Shown here: one piece after another, positions 49,101 to 57,415 of the stretch
Position numbering within the stretch: the stretch's first letter is position 1
Layout of the letters: the number at the start of each line of letters is the position of its first letter
Source: Coffea arabica
Lineage: Eukaryota; Streptophyta; Magnoliopsida; Gentianales; Rubiaceae
DNA: 64,000 nt
Direction: 5' to 3'
Assembly (NCBI RefSeq): GCF_036785885.1
Contig: NC_092329.1
Location: 4,898,001-4,962,000, forward strand
Program-made: the position numbers and the translations under genes
The notes under the pieces: generated by a model
What the model was told of the DNA's origin: nothing
Databases searched by the model: none
The model's input: the letters and a program-made list of their open reading frames with translations, nothing else

Positions 49101-52100
49101 ACGAGCTCTCGAATGGGGTGCTTTACAGGAAATCCTACCTACGCCCGTGGCTGAGGTGCATTACTCCGGAAGAGGGACACTACATCCTGCGTGAGCTGCA
49201 CGAGGGCATCTGTGGAAACCACGTCGGCCCGAGGGTTTTGGCCAAGAAAGGAATGCTGTCTGGTTACTACTGGCCGACCATGTTCTTGGATTCGATTGAG
49301 CTGGTAACTCGGTGCAAGTCCTGCCAGCTGCATGCGCCGATCCATCACGCCCCGACTCAGGAGATGATCCCTCTTCAGAGCCCTTGGCCTTTTTTCCAAT
49401 GGGGAATCGACTTGTTGGGTCCATTTCCCCGAGCTCCAGGGGGTTATGAGCATGTGGTTGTGGCTGTAGACTATTTCACCAAATGGGTGGAGGCCGAGCC
49501 CCTTATCACCATTAGCAGCAGATCGGTGCAGAAGTTCCTCTGGAAGAACATCGTTTGCCGATTTGGTATACCCCATGTCCTGGTCTCAGACAACGGACGC
49601 CAGTTCGCTGACGTTGCTCTTCAAGGTTGGTGCACGGAGCTCGGAATCCGGCAGCGCTTCACCTCGGTAGGCCACCCTCAGGCAAACGGCCAGGTCGAAA
49701 ACGTCAACAGGACCATACTGCACGGCTTAAAGACACGGATGGAGTCCGCCCGAACTGGGTGGTTGGACGAACTGCCGACCATACTGTGGGCTTACCGAAC
49801 CACTTCCCGAACTGCTACTCAGGAGACTCCTTTCGTGCTGACCTATGGAGCAGAGGCTGTGATCCCGGCGGAGATAGGTGTTCCTTCGAACAGGGTTCAG
49901 AACTTCATAGCTCAGGACAATGAAGAGGAGCTGCGTCTTAACCTGGACTTGCTGGAAGGAAGGAGAGAAGAAGCAGCTATACGCCTGGCCAAGTATAAGG
50001 GACAGATCGCGCGACACTACAATGCTAGGGTAAAGCCTCTGGCTTTTAAGCCAGGGGACCTGGTCCTGAGAAAGAACAGCGTAAGTCGGCTTCAGGGCAC
50101 TGGCAAGCTGGGTCCAAATTGGAAAGGACCCTATGTGGTGAAAGAAGCAGACCGAGCTGGATACTGCAGGTTAGCTCACCTCAGCGGGGAAGAGGTCCCT
50201 CGTACTTGGCACAATTCCAACCTGAGGATTTTTCGTTAGGCTCGCACATGACAGTTCGGCTAAAGGTCAAAACTTCGATTAATGTTGATGTATTTCGTTA
50301 ACAAGTTATTCTGTCTTAGAGTAGCTCGTTTAGGTCGGTATCGGGCCGAACGGGTGTATCTTGTGACAAAGTTTGTCGAATAAAACTAAGTATGAAGCAA
50401 AATTATGCAAAAGGCTTTTCATTGAATTCATCAAAACTGTTCAAAAGGGAGCCGAGCTCACACAAAAGAAATTGAGCGGGGGCAGAGCAAGGCTCGTACA
50501 AAAAGAACTGCCTGCCAACAGTTCGGGGCCTATCCTACGACCTACTCTAGTTCTCCCCCTCTTCTTCCTCCTGCTCGGATTCGGGGGTGGTCACAGGCAG
50601 TAGGGGGTCCGCCACCAGGTCGGCCAGCTTGCGCCCACGCGTGTAGCCCTCTACCAGACGGTCCACTTGCTCGATAGCCTGGGGGTTGTAGCTTGTGAAC
50701 TTTCCCAGGTCGAATCCAGGCAGACCCAGCTCTTGCACCTCCTTCAGGGCCAGGGAGTACCCATGATGGAGCACGGGGGTGTTCAGGGCAGCCAGGTCAT
50801 TCGTAAAGTCTGTCGACCTGAGATAGGTCCGTACTCCCTCTTGGCGACCTTCGGCCCTGGCCGCCTCGATCTGAGCAGACAACTCGGCGCTCTTTCTCTG
50901 CTCCTCCTTCAGCTGGGAGGACAGGTCGGAGTTTTTCTTCAGCTCCAGTTCGAAGCTTGAGTGCGCCTGGGCGAGCTGCTTTTTCAAACCTTCAGTTTCG
51001 ACCACGGCTGCTTCGTTTTGGCTTAGCAGTTTCTCGTTGGCAGCCTTTGTTTCGCTCATCAGGGGGAGCAGGCTCTCGTAGCGCTTTGCCAGCTCGGACC
51101 CGACCACATTCACCTGAGCCGCGCCTGTGTAATAGTAGTCGAGGAGGTCGGACGACTCCATGGCCTTAACCAAGTTGAAGTCTCGCGGTAGGATGGCCCC
51201 GTGGGCGAGCTCCCTGGCTGCATGTGGAAATTGGGCTCGATCGTTTATGGAGAGCCTCCACTGGGGACAGAAGTGCATTGGATGTTGGTGCGTGACCAAC
51301 CGCGTCTGCGGGTCGAACAGCAGGGTAGAGCTCCGGTGTTGCCACAGGTTAGGAGGAGCTCCGGCCCGGGCTTGCTCCTCGGCGGTGTTCACACCGTAGT
51401 GGACGTCCTGACCGGGCTCAGGCGTCGGCCTCTCTTCCTGAGCTGGGGACGAGGTCGTCTCCACCCTGGCTCTCTTGGCGGTCGTTTTCTTCTTCTTCTT
51501 TTTTTCAGCCTCTACGGGCTTAGAGGACTGGGCAGGAGCTGGCTGGAGCGGTGGAACCGGAGCCGAGCTGGCCGGGATGGCTACGGAGGGCTGCGGGGTG
51601 GTGCCCGGAGTGCTGGCGCCTCCGATGGTCAGAAGTGAAGAAAATCTCTTCACTGCACATGAAGAAGATCAGAAGGTCAGTGGAGGCCAAAAAAAAAAAA
51701 AAAAAAAAAAAAGAGGAAGAAAGGAAAGACTGAGGTCCAGGTCGATTACAGGCTGTCAGCTCGTCCGGCGATAAAGATTTATTTTCAGGCGAGGGATCTG
51801 AGGGATTAGCTCGGATCAGCCCCGCCGCCCAAAGCTGGGCATTGCTGAACTCTTTCACCTCCAGTTTCTCTTCCGAGCTGAGTAGCCGGTTGAGCTCGTT
51901 CACAGGGAGCGGGGACGGAAGTGGATCCGAGACCTGAGACTCCGCCCTCCAGGTCAGGGGGGGGAAGCCCAGGTTCTTCACAAAGAAGAAGTAACGCTTC
52001 CAGTCTTTAATTGAGGAAGGTGCTCCTGTGAACAGTTCACGGGTGGGGGTTTTTGCTCCACTTCTCCGGGCAAAATAGAACCACCCAGGCACCTTCCCGC

Positions 52101-55100
52101 TGACCTTCATCTGGAAGAAGGCTTGGAACAGGTCGTGAGAAAATGGGATTTCTAAGGCACGACATAGGATAAAGAAACCTATGATGGAGCGGACGCCATT
52201 GGGAATGACCTGGGTTATGCGGATGCCCCAGAAAGTGAGGATAAAGAAAAGGAAATCAGGGATAGGCAAGCGGAGGCCAGCCATTAGCTGGTCCCTGTAG
52301 ATCGCCACGAACCCGGGAGGAGGTCGGCTGGCGACCTCTCCGGGGTGGGCAGCCCTAGGTTCAAAATGGGCTGGGATTTCGTACTTTTCTACCAGCACGT
52401 CTACGTCCTTTTGCTCCAGGGCTGGGGGGATAGTGTCGACCTCTCCGAAGTCGCCACTAGGTCCTCCCGAGGTCCCTGCTGCCGTCTGGATCGGAGCTGC
52501 CTGTTCAGCAGCTCCAACTAAGGGCTGGGCAGGTCGCTCCACTGGGCTCATGTCTCTAACAGGAGGCTGGACGGAAGAAGGCGCGGGTATTGGCCCAAAT
52601 GAAATTGAAGGGGAAGAACTAAAGGAATCGGAGGAGCTGCTATCTAAGAATATGGGGCTAGACGTCCTATGCCTAGGGGCTGAGCTGGTGACGTCAGAAC
52701 TATCAGAACTATAAGAAGACATAAAAAGGAAAAGGGGAACTTACTGATGGGAGGAGATCGGATGAAAGGCTGATCTAAGGATAGCGCGAACTGACTCTGG
52801 ACTCCTAAAGCTGGGCGATCCGACGTGCTCTCGGGAGAAAGAAAGTGAAACAGAGAACTAAGGAGGGGAGGAGCGAACTGACAAAATGAAGGAAGGGGTG
52901 TGAAAATGACGCCCAAGAAACCTATTTATAGACAACTCACAAGGCGGGAAGATGAAGGGACGTGCATTTATTTGAACCGTTATGGGAAACCGTTCCTAAC
53001 CGTCGTAGCTGGCGGACGTGACGATCGAGGTGACTGACGCGAACCGACGCGACGGTTGCGTGCACCACTCTTAGACAGGGGCCCCACACCGAGCTGACGC
53101 GATGCCAGAAAGACGGCTAGACTCACGCGCACAGTCGATGACTCTAGACTAGAGGGGGGGCTAGTGTAGTGGGGCCCAGACGCACATCGGCCCGGGCCAC
53201 GAACAGCCCAGTCCGACCCACGAGCTCGGACTGGAGGTGATGGGCCACGGTTTCAGGTCGGCCCATGCAGGCGCCGCCTCTCAGGCGTAGGGGCCTGATG
53301 GGCTGCGAGGTCCGCATCCTTAGGCTTGTGTCATGGAGCCCTAGGAGTCATTCACTCCAGTAAGGACACCTTGTCCTACCAGGAAGCTACTACCTGAGCA
53401 TCTATAAATACTACACAAAAGAGAGGCACAAGGTACGCTATTCACAGCACAAGCACTACTCTTTACTTACGAATCTTCTTCTGACTTGATCGTCGGAGTT
53501 GCTACAGGGGACCTAGCCCCGCAGCTCGCCTGTGTGCAGGTCAGACCGCTCAGCTCGCCCTCCACGCATCTGGCCAGGTCGGACCTTCTCTTCGGCAGTC
53601 GCATCATATATCAATCAATGTTTTCATTTTCTTTTAATTTTTAATTTTTTCCCTTTTTCTCTTTGTCAGGTCTTGGGCAGTAAATGGGGCAATATGTAAA
53701 TGTGATAGTTTTTATGATCCTTAACAACCTGTCACTGGTCTATTACAAAGTCCATTATAAAATTTTCGCATTTAATTTTCCACTGTATATAATATATGTA
53801 TGTACTAAACCGTCTGCAAATTAGAAATAAATCACTGGCATGTTGTATATTCTAATGCAAAAATTGTAATCCAGCATATATAGGTAGAGGGAATCTCGAA
53901 ATTTAATAATCGTGAGTAGATCGAAGGCCATACCGGATTATTTGCGGCAACACCACCATCGATAAGATTGAACTCTTGAACATTTCCGAGTTCATCGTGA
54001 TTCTGGAAGTAATATGCAGGAAGATAAGTTGGAGCTGCAGACGTGCTGATGCATAAGTCGGATAGACGAGCATCCATGGATTTCTTTTCCTTGGCCTGCA
54101 TGCATATGGTTGGGAGTAGAAGTCAAAATCCCAATTCAAATGCTAAGGCATATTACAAATTCGAAAATTCTAAGGTTGGATATGTTCTTGTCCTACCCTG
54201 TGCTTTGAGTCTTAACTGTAGTACTACATAATAATTGATGCATGATTAAGGTCTAAAGTGGTCGGGCAAGTTTGCTCAAAAAAGTTGAGACTTTGGAACC
54301 ATGCGCTTGTTGCAATATGTGAATAATTGACTATAGCCACTACTCATGGGGGTTAAGTCCAAGGTCGTGAATAAATCTCCCCAATAATACTAAAGTTAAT
54401 TGGACTTCAAAGGCCTTCGGGTTCTCATAATTTAAATCTTCCACAGTCAATTTAACAGAAAGATTAGTTTTTTGTTTAATGTTTTTTTTTTTTTTGAAGG
54501 AACAAGAAGATTGTTAACTTGTGAAAAGCAAAGGCGTGACTAATAAACACTAAAATATTGCCGCTTAACGGGTAGCAGTTGTCAGTCAGAAATGTCAAAC
54601 CTAACCGTCAACAGATTGATTTGTTCAACTATTTTTTTTTTCTTTTTTCCCGGTGATAGGATAAGGTTTCACTTCTAGTCCGCATACAGAGAGAGACCTC
54701 ATAAGTTGAGAAAATTGTGGGCTGCAAATTCTTGATATCAAAAGTTGGAACGACGATATTGGTCAGGGTTTCATGCAACCGAATCTCGCCCAGTTTCTCC
54801 CTCACAACTTGGTGAAGATACTGGCCATCATACTTGGGTCCGAACAAAGCATTCAAAGCACTTCTTACTGATGCGAGTCTGCCCCTGTAATTGAAATTTT
54901 GGAAGCCATTTAACTGAGATAAGATCAAGTAGTATAAGTTTGTATTATCAGGAAAAGAGGGAAAAATTAAAAAAAAAAGAGAACAGATTACCACTTCTGG
55001 GGGAATATCTTAGGGCCGTTTTCAAGATAAAAGGGCTTGATGTCTTTAGCAGCAAATAAAGGACGCTTGTTTTCATCTGGAGCGGCTAACATGGAAGTTA

Positions 55101-55562
55101 TTAAGCCACCTGTGCTTGTTCCTGCTATCACGTCAAAGTAATCTGCAAGTCTTGCATCCTCCCCGTCCAGCTCCTATACATCAAATGATAGTGCATAAAA
55201 TTTCTCCTCGGATTGAGATAAGGTACATGAGCATATTTTTTTTTTTGGGCCGAGAAAGAAGAAGAAGGAAGGGAGATAGGACGGGTGAGGATCGAACTGC
55301 TCTTCTAAAACAAGAAGCAAAGACACTTAATCACTAGAAACGGTAATACTGAAATCTGCAAATATATATATGTATGCATACACACACATATATGTATGCA
55401 TGTATATAGTTTGAAAGTCACCTGAAGTTGAGATTCAAGGTACTCAAGGATTACGGCAGGAATCAGTCCTCTAATGCCACCTCCATCTATGCTAAGGATT
55501 GTGATTAGATTTCCATACGTCGGGGGCTGCATGGGGAGAAGAGATGATAGTACCCTCTCCAT
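43195..55562 (-). CDS. Patatin-like phospholipase with a 9.9-kb intron (412 aa)
   Basis: Exons on the minus strand: 55562-55422, 55173-54995, 54884-54698, 54095-53934, 44064-43586, 43285-43195. Every junction is GT-AG and they join in frame to 412 residues. Motifs are DGGGIRG (26-32), GTSTGG with nucleophile Ser67, and Asp215 in [10 protein letters not shown], so a Ser-Asp acyl hydrolase of the patatin type is predicted. Exons 5 and 6 of the plus-strand genes are fused here. Intron 4 (44065-53933) contains a complete Gypsy retrotransposon in antisense orientation; without it the intron would be about 0.4 kb. The start is set at 55562 by homology; an in-frame ATG at 55607 and one at 55532 are alternatives. 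Coding capacity is intact, but splicing across the insertion is unproven. Confidence 0.85.
44127..44568 (+). repeat. 5' LTR of the Gypsy element
   Basis: 442 bp, TGTAGTGGGG...CGCATCA, with a TATAAATA box at 44365-44372. It differs from the 3' LTR at two sites (CTCTAGTAAGGACTCC here, CTCCAGTAAGGACACC there). Confidence 0.95.
44365..44372 (+). promoter_or_regulatory. LTR TATA box
   Basis: TATAAATA in the 5' LTR, 196 bases before the LTR end; conserved in the 3' LTR. Likely core promoter for the genomic transcript. Confidence 0.6.
44569..44590 (+). promoter_or_regulatory. Primer-binding site
   Basis: TTGGCGCCGTCTGTGGGAAC begins at 44570, one base after the 5' LTR, and would pair with the 3' end of a host tRNA. 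Sequences of this form are common in Tat/Ogre-type elements; the tRNA should be confirmed. Confidence 0.75.
44612..50239 (+). CDS. Gypsy gag-pol polyprotein, uninterrupted
   Basis: The frame is open from 44570, but the likely start is the ATG at 44612 (MPKTRSQRN). Counting from 44570: gag with the [12 protein letters not shown] retrotransposon-gag signature; a CX2-type knuckle near [18 protein letters not shown]; protease with IDNGSA (Asp578); reverse transcriptase with [11 protein letters not shown] (Asp887) and YVDD (949-952); a first RNase H ending ADFIAE; an Ala/Glu/Gln-rich repeat linker of roughly 80 residues; a second RNase H from about 1323 ([26 protein letters not shown]); and integrase with an HHCC finger from about 1544 and DD35E at Asp1614, Asp1674 and Glu1710. 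All catalytic residues are present, so it may be competent. Gag, protease and pol share one frame. Confidence 0.93.
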   Translation: MPKTRSQRNAGGSKGMERSGPQNSHPTPEGAGAGPSRIPPEQLVQTVAANLPTFEAIMDYLKGQSGGHSDKEPKVQGADLSGSRTGSPNHGAKRTHRELTREQVEVVEPSHKNSRTEHPEPVRRLSPRRERQQVRDELDLILDPEAERYIASPFVLDIEEYQLPAKFKIPTMKPYDATTDPEDHLFVFMTQMRLQTAADAVRCKTFPMFLEGRARQWFQGLPPRSISSFTQLARAFSAQFVSSRAFSKSTAHLMTIQQKVEESLREYMVRFNNESLQVRDRDDKVVMAAFINGLRKQKLYTELVERPPKSVREMLDRAHEKANAEEANRLKSAQERQRDDKRRRLTDQGDVRRDQGRKPTYDHPPRGRPLGGDKPWTSLTAPRARVLAVMEQEGLSRPPRPLAGDRNRRDQDLYCAYHRDVGHDTEDCRHLKKEIEKLIRRGHLGQFVREGRTDQKQGGFKRDRASSSHDRPRGPRERTPVRGVPNLAGVINTIAGGPAGGDSHSARRNNRPPPSGESSNKRLKMYEEIVYGPEDAVPLASNNHEAIVIEVVTCNYKVKKVYIDNGSAIDVLYYKAFRELQLEDKQLIPVHTPLIGFAGPPVRPEGMITLQVTIGESPRCRTVSVNFAVVKEPSSYNMILGRPTLNALRAVCSTLHLSMKFPTPEGVAEVQGDPEVARACYIATLKGKEKLVAQTVLLEPWEPTEKEERLETDENLLELLVNPKRPDRVVKAGSGLNEQVRRALESLLEEYAEIFAWSADDMPGVPPELAVHKLHVNPSIRPVKQKKRNFAPERNEVVKEEVGKLLEARIVKEIHYPTWLANPVLVKKEDKAWRMCVDFTDLNKACPKDCYPLPRIDQLVDSTTGYEIFCFLDAFKGYHQIALAEEDQEKTAFITEYGTYCYTTMPFELKNAGATYQRLVNKLFKNQIGRNMEVYVDDMLVKSRTQEQFVDDLREIFDVLRSSRMRLNPKKCTFGVRSGKFLGYMISKDGVRANPDKVKAIMDMASPRSIKEVQRLAGRMAALNRFLSKSAVRGFPFFRALRRGPQFEWTPECQQAFDQLKAHIARLPSLTSPAHGETLFIYLAVGEEAISAVLVREEGKVQKPIYYVSRALQGAETRYTSIERYVLALVHAARKLRSYFQAHPVVVMTDQPFKQILSRPDASGRMVRWAMELSGYDLGYQPRTAIKAQALADFIAEGVSFGQPEPQVKRTRDTAEAPQVGEAVEATQTTQSRTTQGVAEAKQAEKAAQVERATKAFEAEQAEGHVKVGQATKGAQAGQIGEAAEAEHAEEAVEIEQATGEIDQIIPVWTLFVDGSSSKEGCGAGLLLTSPMGDELAYALRFDFRASNNESEYEALVAGMVIARKLGAESIEVYSDSQLIVNQVGGSYEVKEEPLKRYVAKVHELRAQFKVFVLKQVPRSQNKRADALSRLASTSVGTLNKEVLVEVVRNRAYDQVDLSVIQIVSSWMDPIVRCLASGELPQDRVEARRVLLRSRGYELSNGVLYRKSYLRPWLRCITPEEGHYILRELHEGICGNHVGPRVLAKKGMLSGYYWPTMFLDSIELVTRCKSCQLHAPIHHAPTQEMIPLQSPWPFFQWGIDLLGPFPRAPGGYEHVVVAVDYFTKWVEAEPLITISSRSVQKFLWKNIVCRFGIPHVLVSDNGRQFADVALQGWCTELGIRQRFTSVGHPQANGQVENVNRTILHGLKTRMESARTGWLDELPTILWAYRTTSRTATQETPFVLTYGAEAVIPAEIGVPSNRVQNFIAQDNEEELRLNLDLLEGRREEAAIRLAKYKGQIARHYNARVKPLAFKPGDLVLRKNSVSRLQGTGKLGPNWKGPYVVKEADRAGYCRLAHLSGEEVPRTWHNSNLRIFR
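50547..52722 (-). CDS. Antisense two-exon ORF of the Gypsy element (692 aa)
   Basis: Exon 1 runs 52722-51750 and exon 2 51652-50547. Exon 1 begins ATG with a Ser-rich N-terminus and contains a hydrophobic/aromatic block ([20 protein letters not shown] ... WFYFARRSG ... [10 protein letters not shown]) resembling the plant gypsy-type putative transposase family (Pfam Transposase_28). A 97-bp intron (donor GTAATC, T-run polypyrimidine tract, acceptor TGTGCAG) joins it in frame to exon 2, which is Ala/Glu-rich and probably coiled-coil ([20 protein letters not shown]) with an acidic end. Antisense ORFs after pol are known in Tat elements; the function is unknown. Since the element is antisense to the patatin gene, this ORF lies in the gene's sense. 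Confidence 0.75.
51653..51749 (-). other. Predicted intron of the antisense ORF
   Basis: GT at 51749-51748 and AG at 51654-51653 on the minus strand, with a pyrimidine tract including a run of about 23 T. Removal joins a phase-1 codon (T) to TG, giving Leu, and keeps both long frames open. Without splicing exon 1 runs on in a short Phe-rich tail to a stop. Confidence 0.65.
53150..53164 (+). promoter_or_regulatory. Polypurine tract
   Basis: AGAGGGGGGGCTAG lies directly before the 3' LTR and is the expected plus-strand primer. Confidence 0.75.
53165..53606 (+). repeat. 3' LTR of the Gypsy element
   Basis: 442 bp with the same termini as the 5' LTR; two substitutions relative to it. Confidence 0.95.
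55343..55411. repeat. AT/GT/CA-rich simple repeat in intron 1
   Basis: Interleaved ATAT, GTATGCAT and CACACA motifs in intron 1 of the minus-strand patatin gene, able to fold on itself. Confidence 0.5.
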
Positions 55563-55710
55563 TGTAAGTTGTAACTGGTTGTATTGTACCTGACTTTTGG
55601 AGATCAATTTTTTTGCTGAGTAAGGAAAGAGAATGATTGCCTTGGTTTGTGGAAAAACAAGATAAGAATTTTAAGTCTCTTGCTTTGTTGCCCGTGAAGT
55701 ATCTTAGTGC

Positions 55711-55717
55711 CTTTATA
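55711..55717 (-). promoter_or_regulatory. Putative TATA box of the minus-strand patatin gene
   Basis: TATAAAG on the minus strand about 150 bases before the ATG at 55562. The context differs from the plus-strand genes. Confidence 0.4.
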
Positions 55718-55932
55718 ACCCTCAAAACTCTAGGAAACTTCCTCGTAATTTTGTCTTTGATCGGCTAAGGATTTTAGGCTCTGGACGTAAAAGTAATCTT
55801 TTAGAAAACCTCCACGGTACGAGGATGGTGTTTTCTATTTTATATGTCTGAAAATTTGTGAAAGAAAGCTTGTCAATGTTTTCAGCAGCCACGAAAACGA
55901 AATCAAGAGAAAAGTAAAGCCCACTAAATACA

Positions 55933-56499
55933 AGGATTAACTCCACTTCCTTCCTCCAAACTTCTTCTATTTTTTCTACTTTGCAACCCAAATTTAAATT
56001 TTGAATCCTAACCTCGCAATTTTAGACACTTTACACTTTAAACTCTCAAGCCTGTTTCACTTAAGTCTAATTAATAATAAAGTTAGCAAAATTAACGGAA
56101 TAAAAGATCATACAAATTAGTGATAATATGCTGAAAGTAATCAAAAGAACCAAAGGGATCACAACTAGAACAAGCTGGTCAAAACTTTATCCCATTGTTA
56201 GCAAAATTAATAAGACAAAAGGCAATACAAATTAATGGCAATATATCATTTTGTTTTAGTTACAATCATTTTGCTGCTATTGACCACTTTCAATACATTG
56301 TCATTAGTTTGTATGATTCTCTGTTCTGTTAAATTTGCTAACTTTGTTATTTATTAGGCTTAGATAGGATAAATTTAAGAGTTCAAGGTGCAAATTATCT
56401 CAAATTGTGAATTTAGGAAATAAAATATTTAAAATTAAAGTTTATGGTGTAAAGTGAAAAGGTATCACAAGTTCAGAAGTAGAATGTGAAATTAGTTCT
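55933..56499. mobile_element. Foldback MITE, copy 1
   Basis: The left end AGGATTAACTCCACTT is mirrored by the right end (GAAATTAGTTCT). The inner arms (GTTAGCAAAATTAACGGAAT against TAAATTTGCTAACTTTG) are also complementary, with ACAACTAGAACAAG-like sequence in the centre. Homologous to 60252-60824. It lies upstream of the minus-strand patatin gene. Confidence 0.65.
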
Positions 56500-57415
56500 A
56501 AATGTAATACTGCAGGATGCAGATGTTAACTGAGTCTGCCGACTGAGAAGGAAAAGGAGATGCTTCAATCAAGTCGTTGTATTCAATGTTTTTTTTTGCC
56601 TCTTTTCTGGGTAAAGAAATAAATTTTTGACCATAATTTCGGAGAATTTGTAATCCACAAGGCACAGGATCAGAATATGCATTTAACACGTTGACGAATT
56701 TACCAGTTAGTTCTTGTCAATTTTATTCATCCGCAAGAGCATGCTGTCTTTGGCGATGATAACGAGCATTCATGCAGGTGTTAGTGCTGTAGTGGTATAG
56801 AGGCCAGGAAATGCTTATGTCTCTATCGCTGCAATACTTTAAAAAAATATAAATGACCAAGGCATATATGCCATATTTGACGACCTAGAAAACTCTGAAA
56901 GAGGCAAATTTGGAAAGTAATGCTGCGAACTTGAAGGAAAAATTCAATTGTTTGTTAGGTTCCTATCAGCAACTGATCAGAATAGCTTTCCTTGATTAGA
57001 AGGGTATGAAGCCAAGAAATATATATAGTCGTTATAAATTGATTCAATAAGTTAATCTGAGAAGTTTTAAATTATAAATATAGTCAATATAAATTGAACA
57101 ACAGGGATATTAATCACTTCAGGTTGAAAAATACGTAAGCTCTCCATATTTGGACAAAGTACAAAATAAATGCATCTTTCTTTCGTCCTCTTTTTTTTCA
57201 TGGGATAATTTAAAAAACTTCCCTAGAAGTTTTTAACAATCAGAACCATCTCCCTTGAAGTTAGGAAAATTACAGAAACCTTTCCTAGAAACTAAGCACA
57301 AAAAATACAGTGAATATCCTATATTGCCCCTATCTGATTCCTAAAACAAACCAAATGATAAAAGAATTTTAATATCACCATTTCATGTCGATAAAAACTT
57401 TAAGGTAAATCTTTT
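56500..57415. other. Intergenic, nothing certain
   Basis: A GGATAATTTAAAAAACTTCCC-type terminus near 57,203 resembles the foldback families elsewhere in the window; the rest is unrecognised. No gene. Confidence 0.4.

Larger units (their letters stand above)
44127..53606 (+). mobile_element. Complete Ty3/Gypsy (Tat-type) retrotransposon
   Basis: Two 442-bp LTRs (44127-44568 and 53165-53606), TG...CA, are flanked by perfect 5-bp target duplications TATAT (44122-44126 and 53607-53611). A primer site TTGGCGCCGTCTGTGGGAAC follows the first LTR, and AGAGGGGGGGCTAG precedes the second. Between them lie an unbroken gag-pol frame, a 2.9-kb region after pol and an antisense two-exon ORF there. Two RNase H domains plus an antisense ORF after pol are features described for the Tat lineage. 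The LTRs differ at only two positions by eye, so the insertion is recent. Its base composition (G/C-rich) contrasts with the AT-rich host DNA. It sits in intron 4 of the patatin gene, antisense to it. Confidence 0.95.

Noticed and set aside
50547-51653. The 368-codon minus-strand frame as a separate gene
   Set aside because: Its apparent start is a GTG at a splice acceptor; joining to the upstream exon in frame is a better model.
51160-51774. Plus-strand frames opposite the antisense ORF
   Set aside because: Shadow frames; poly-Lys/poly-Phe tails come from the T-rich intron tract.
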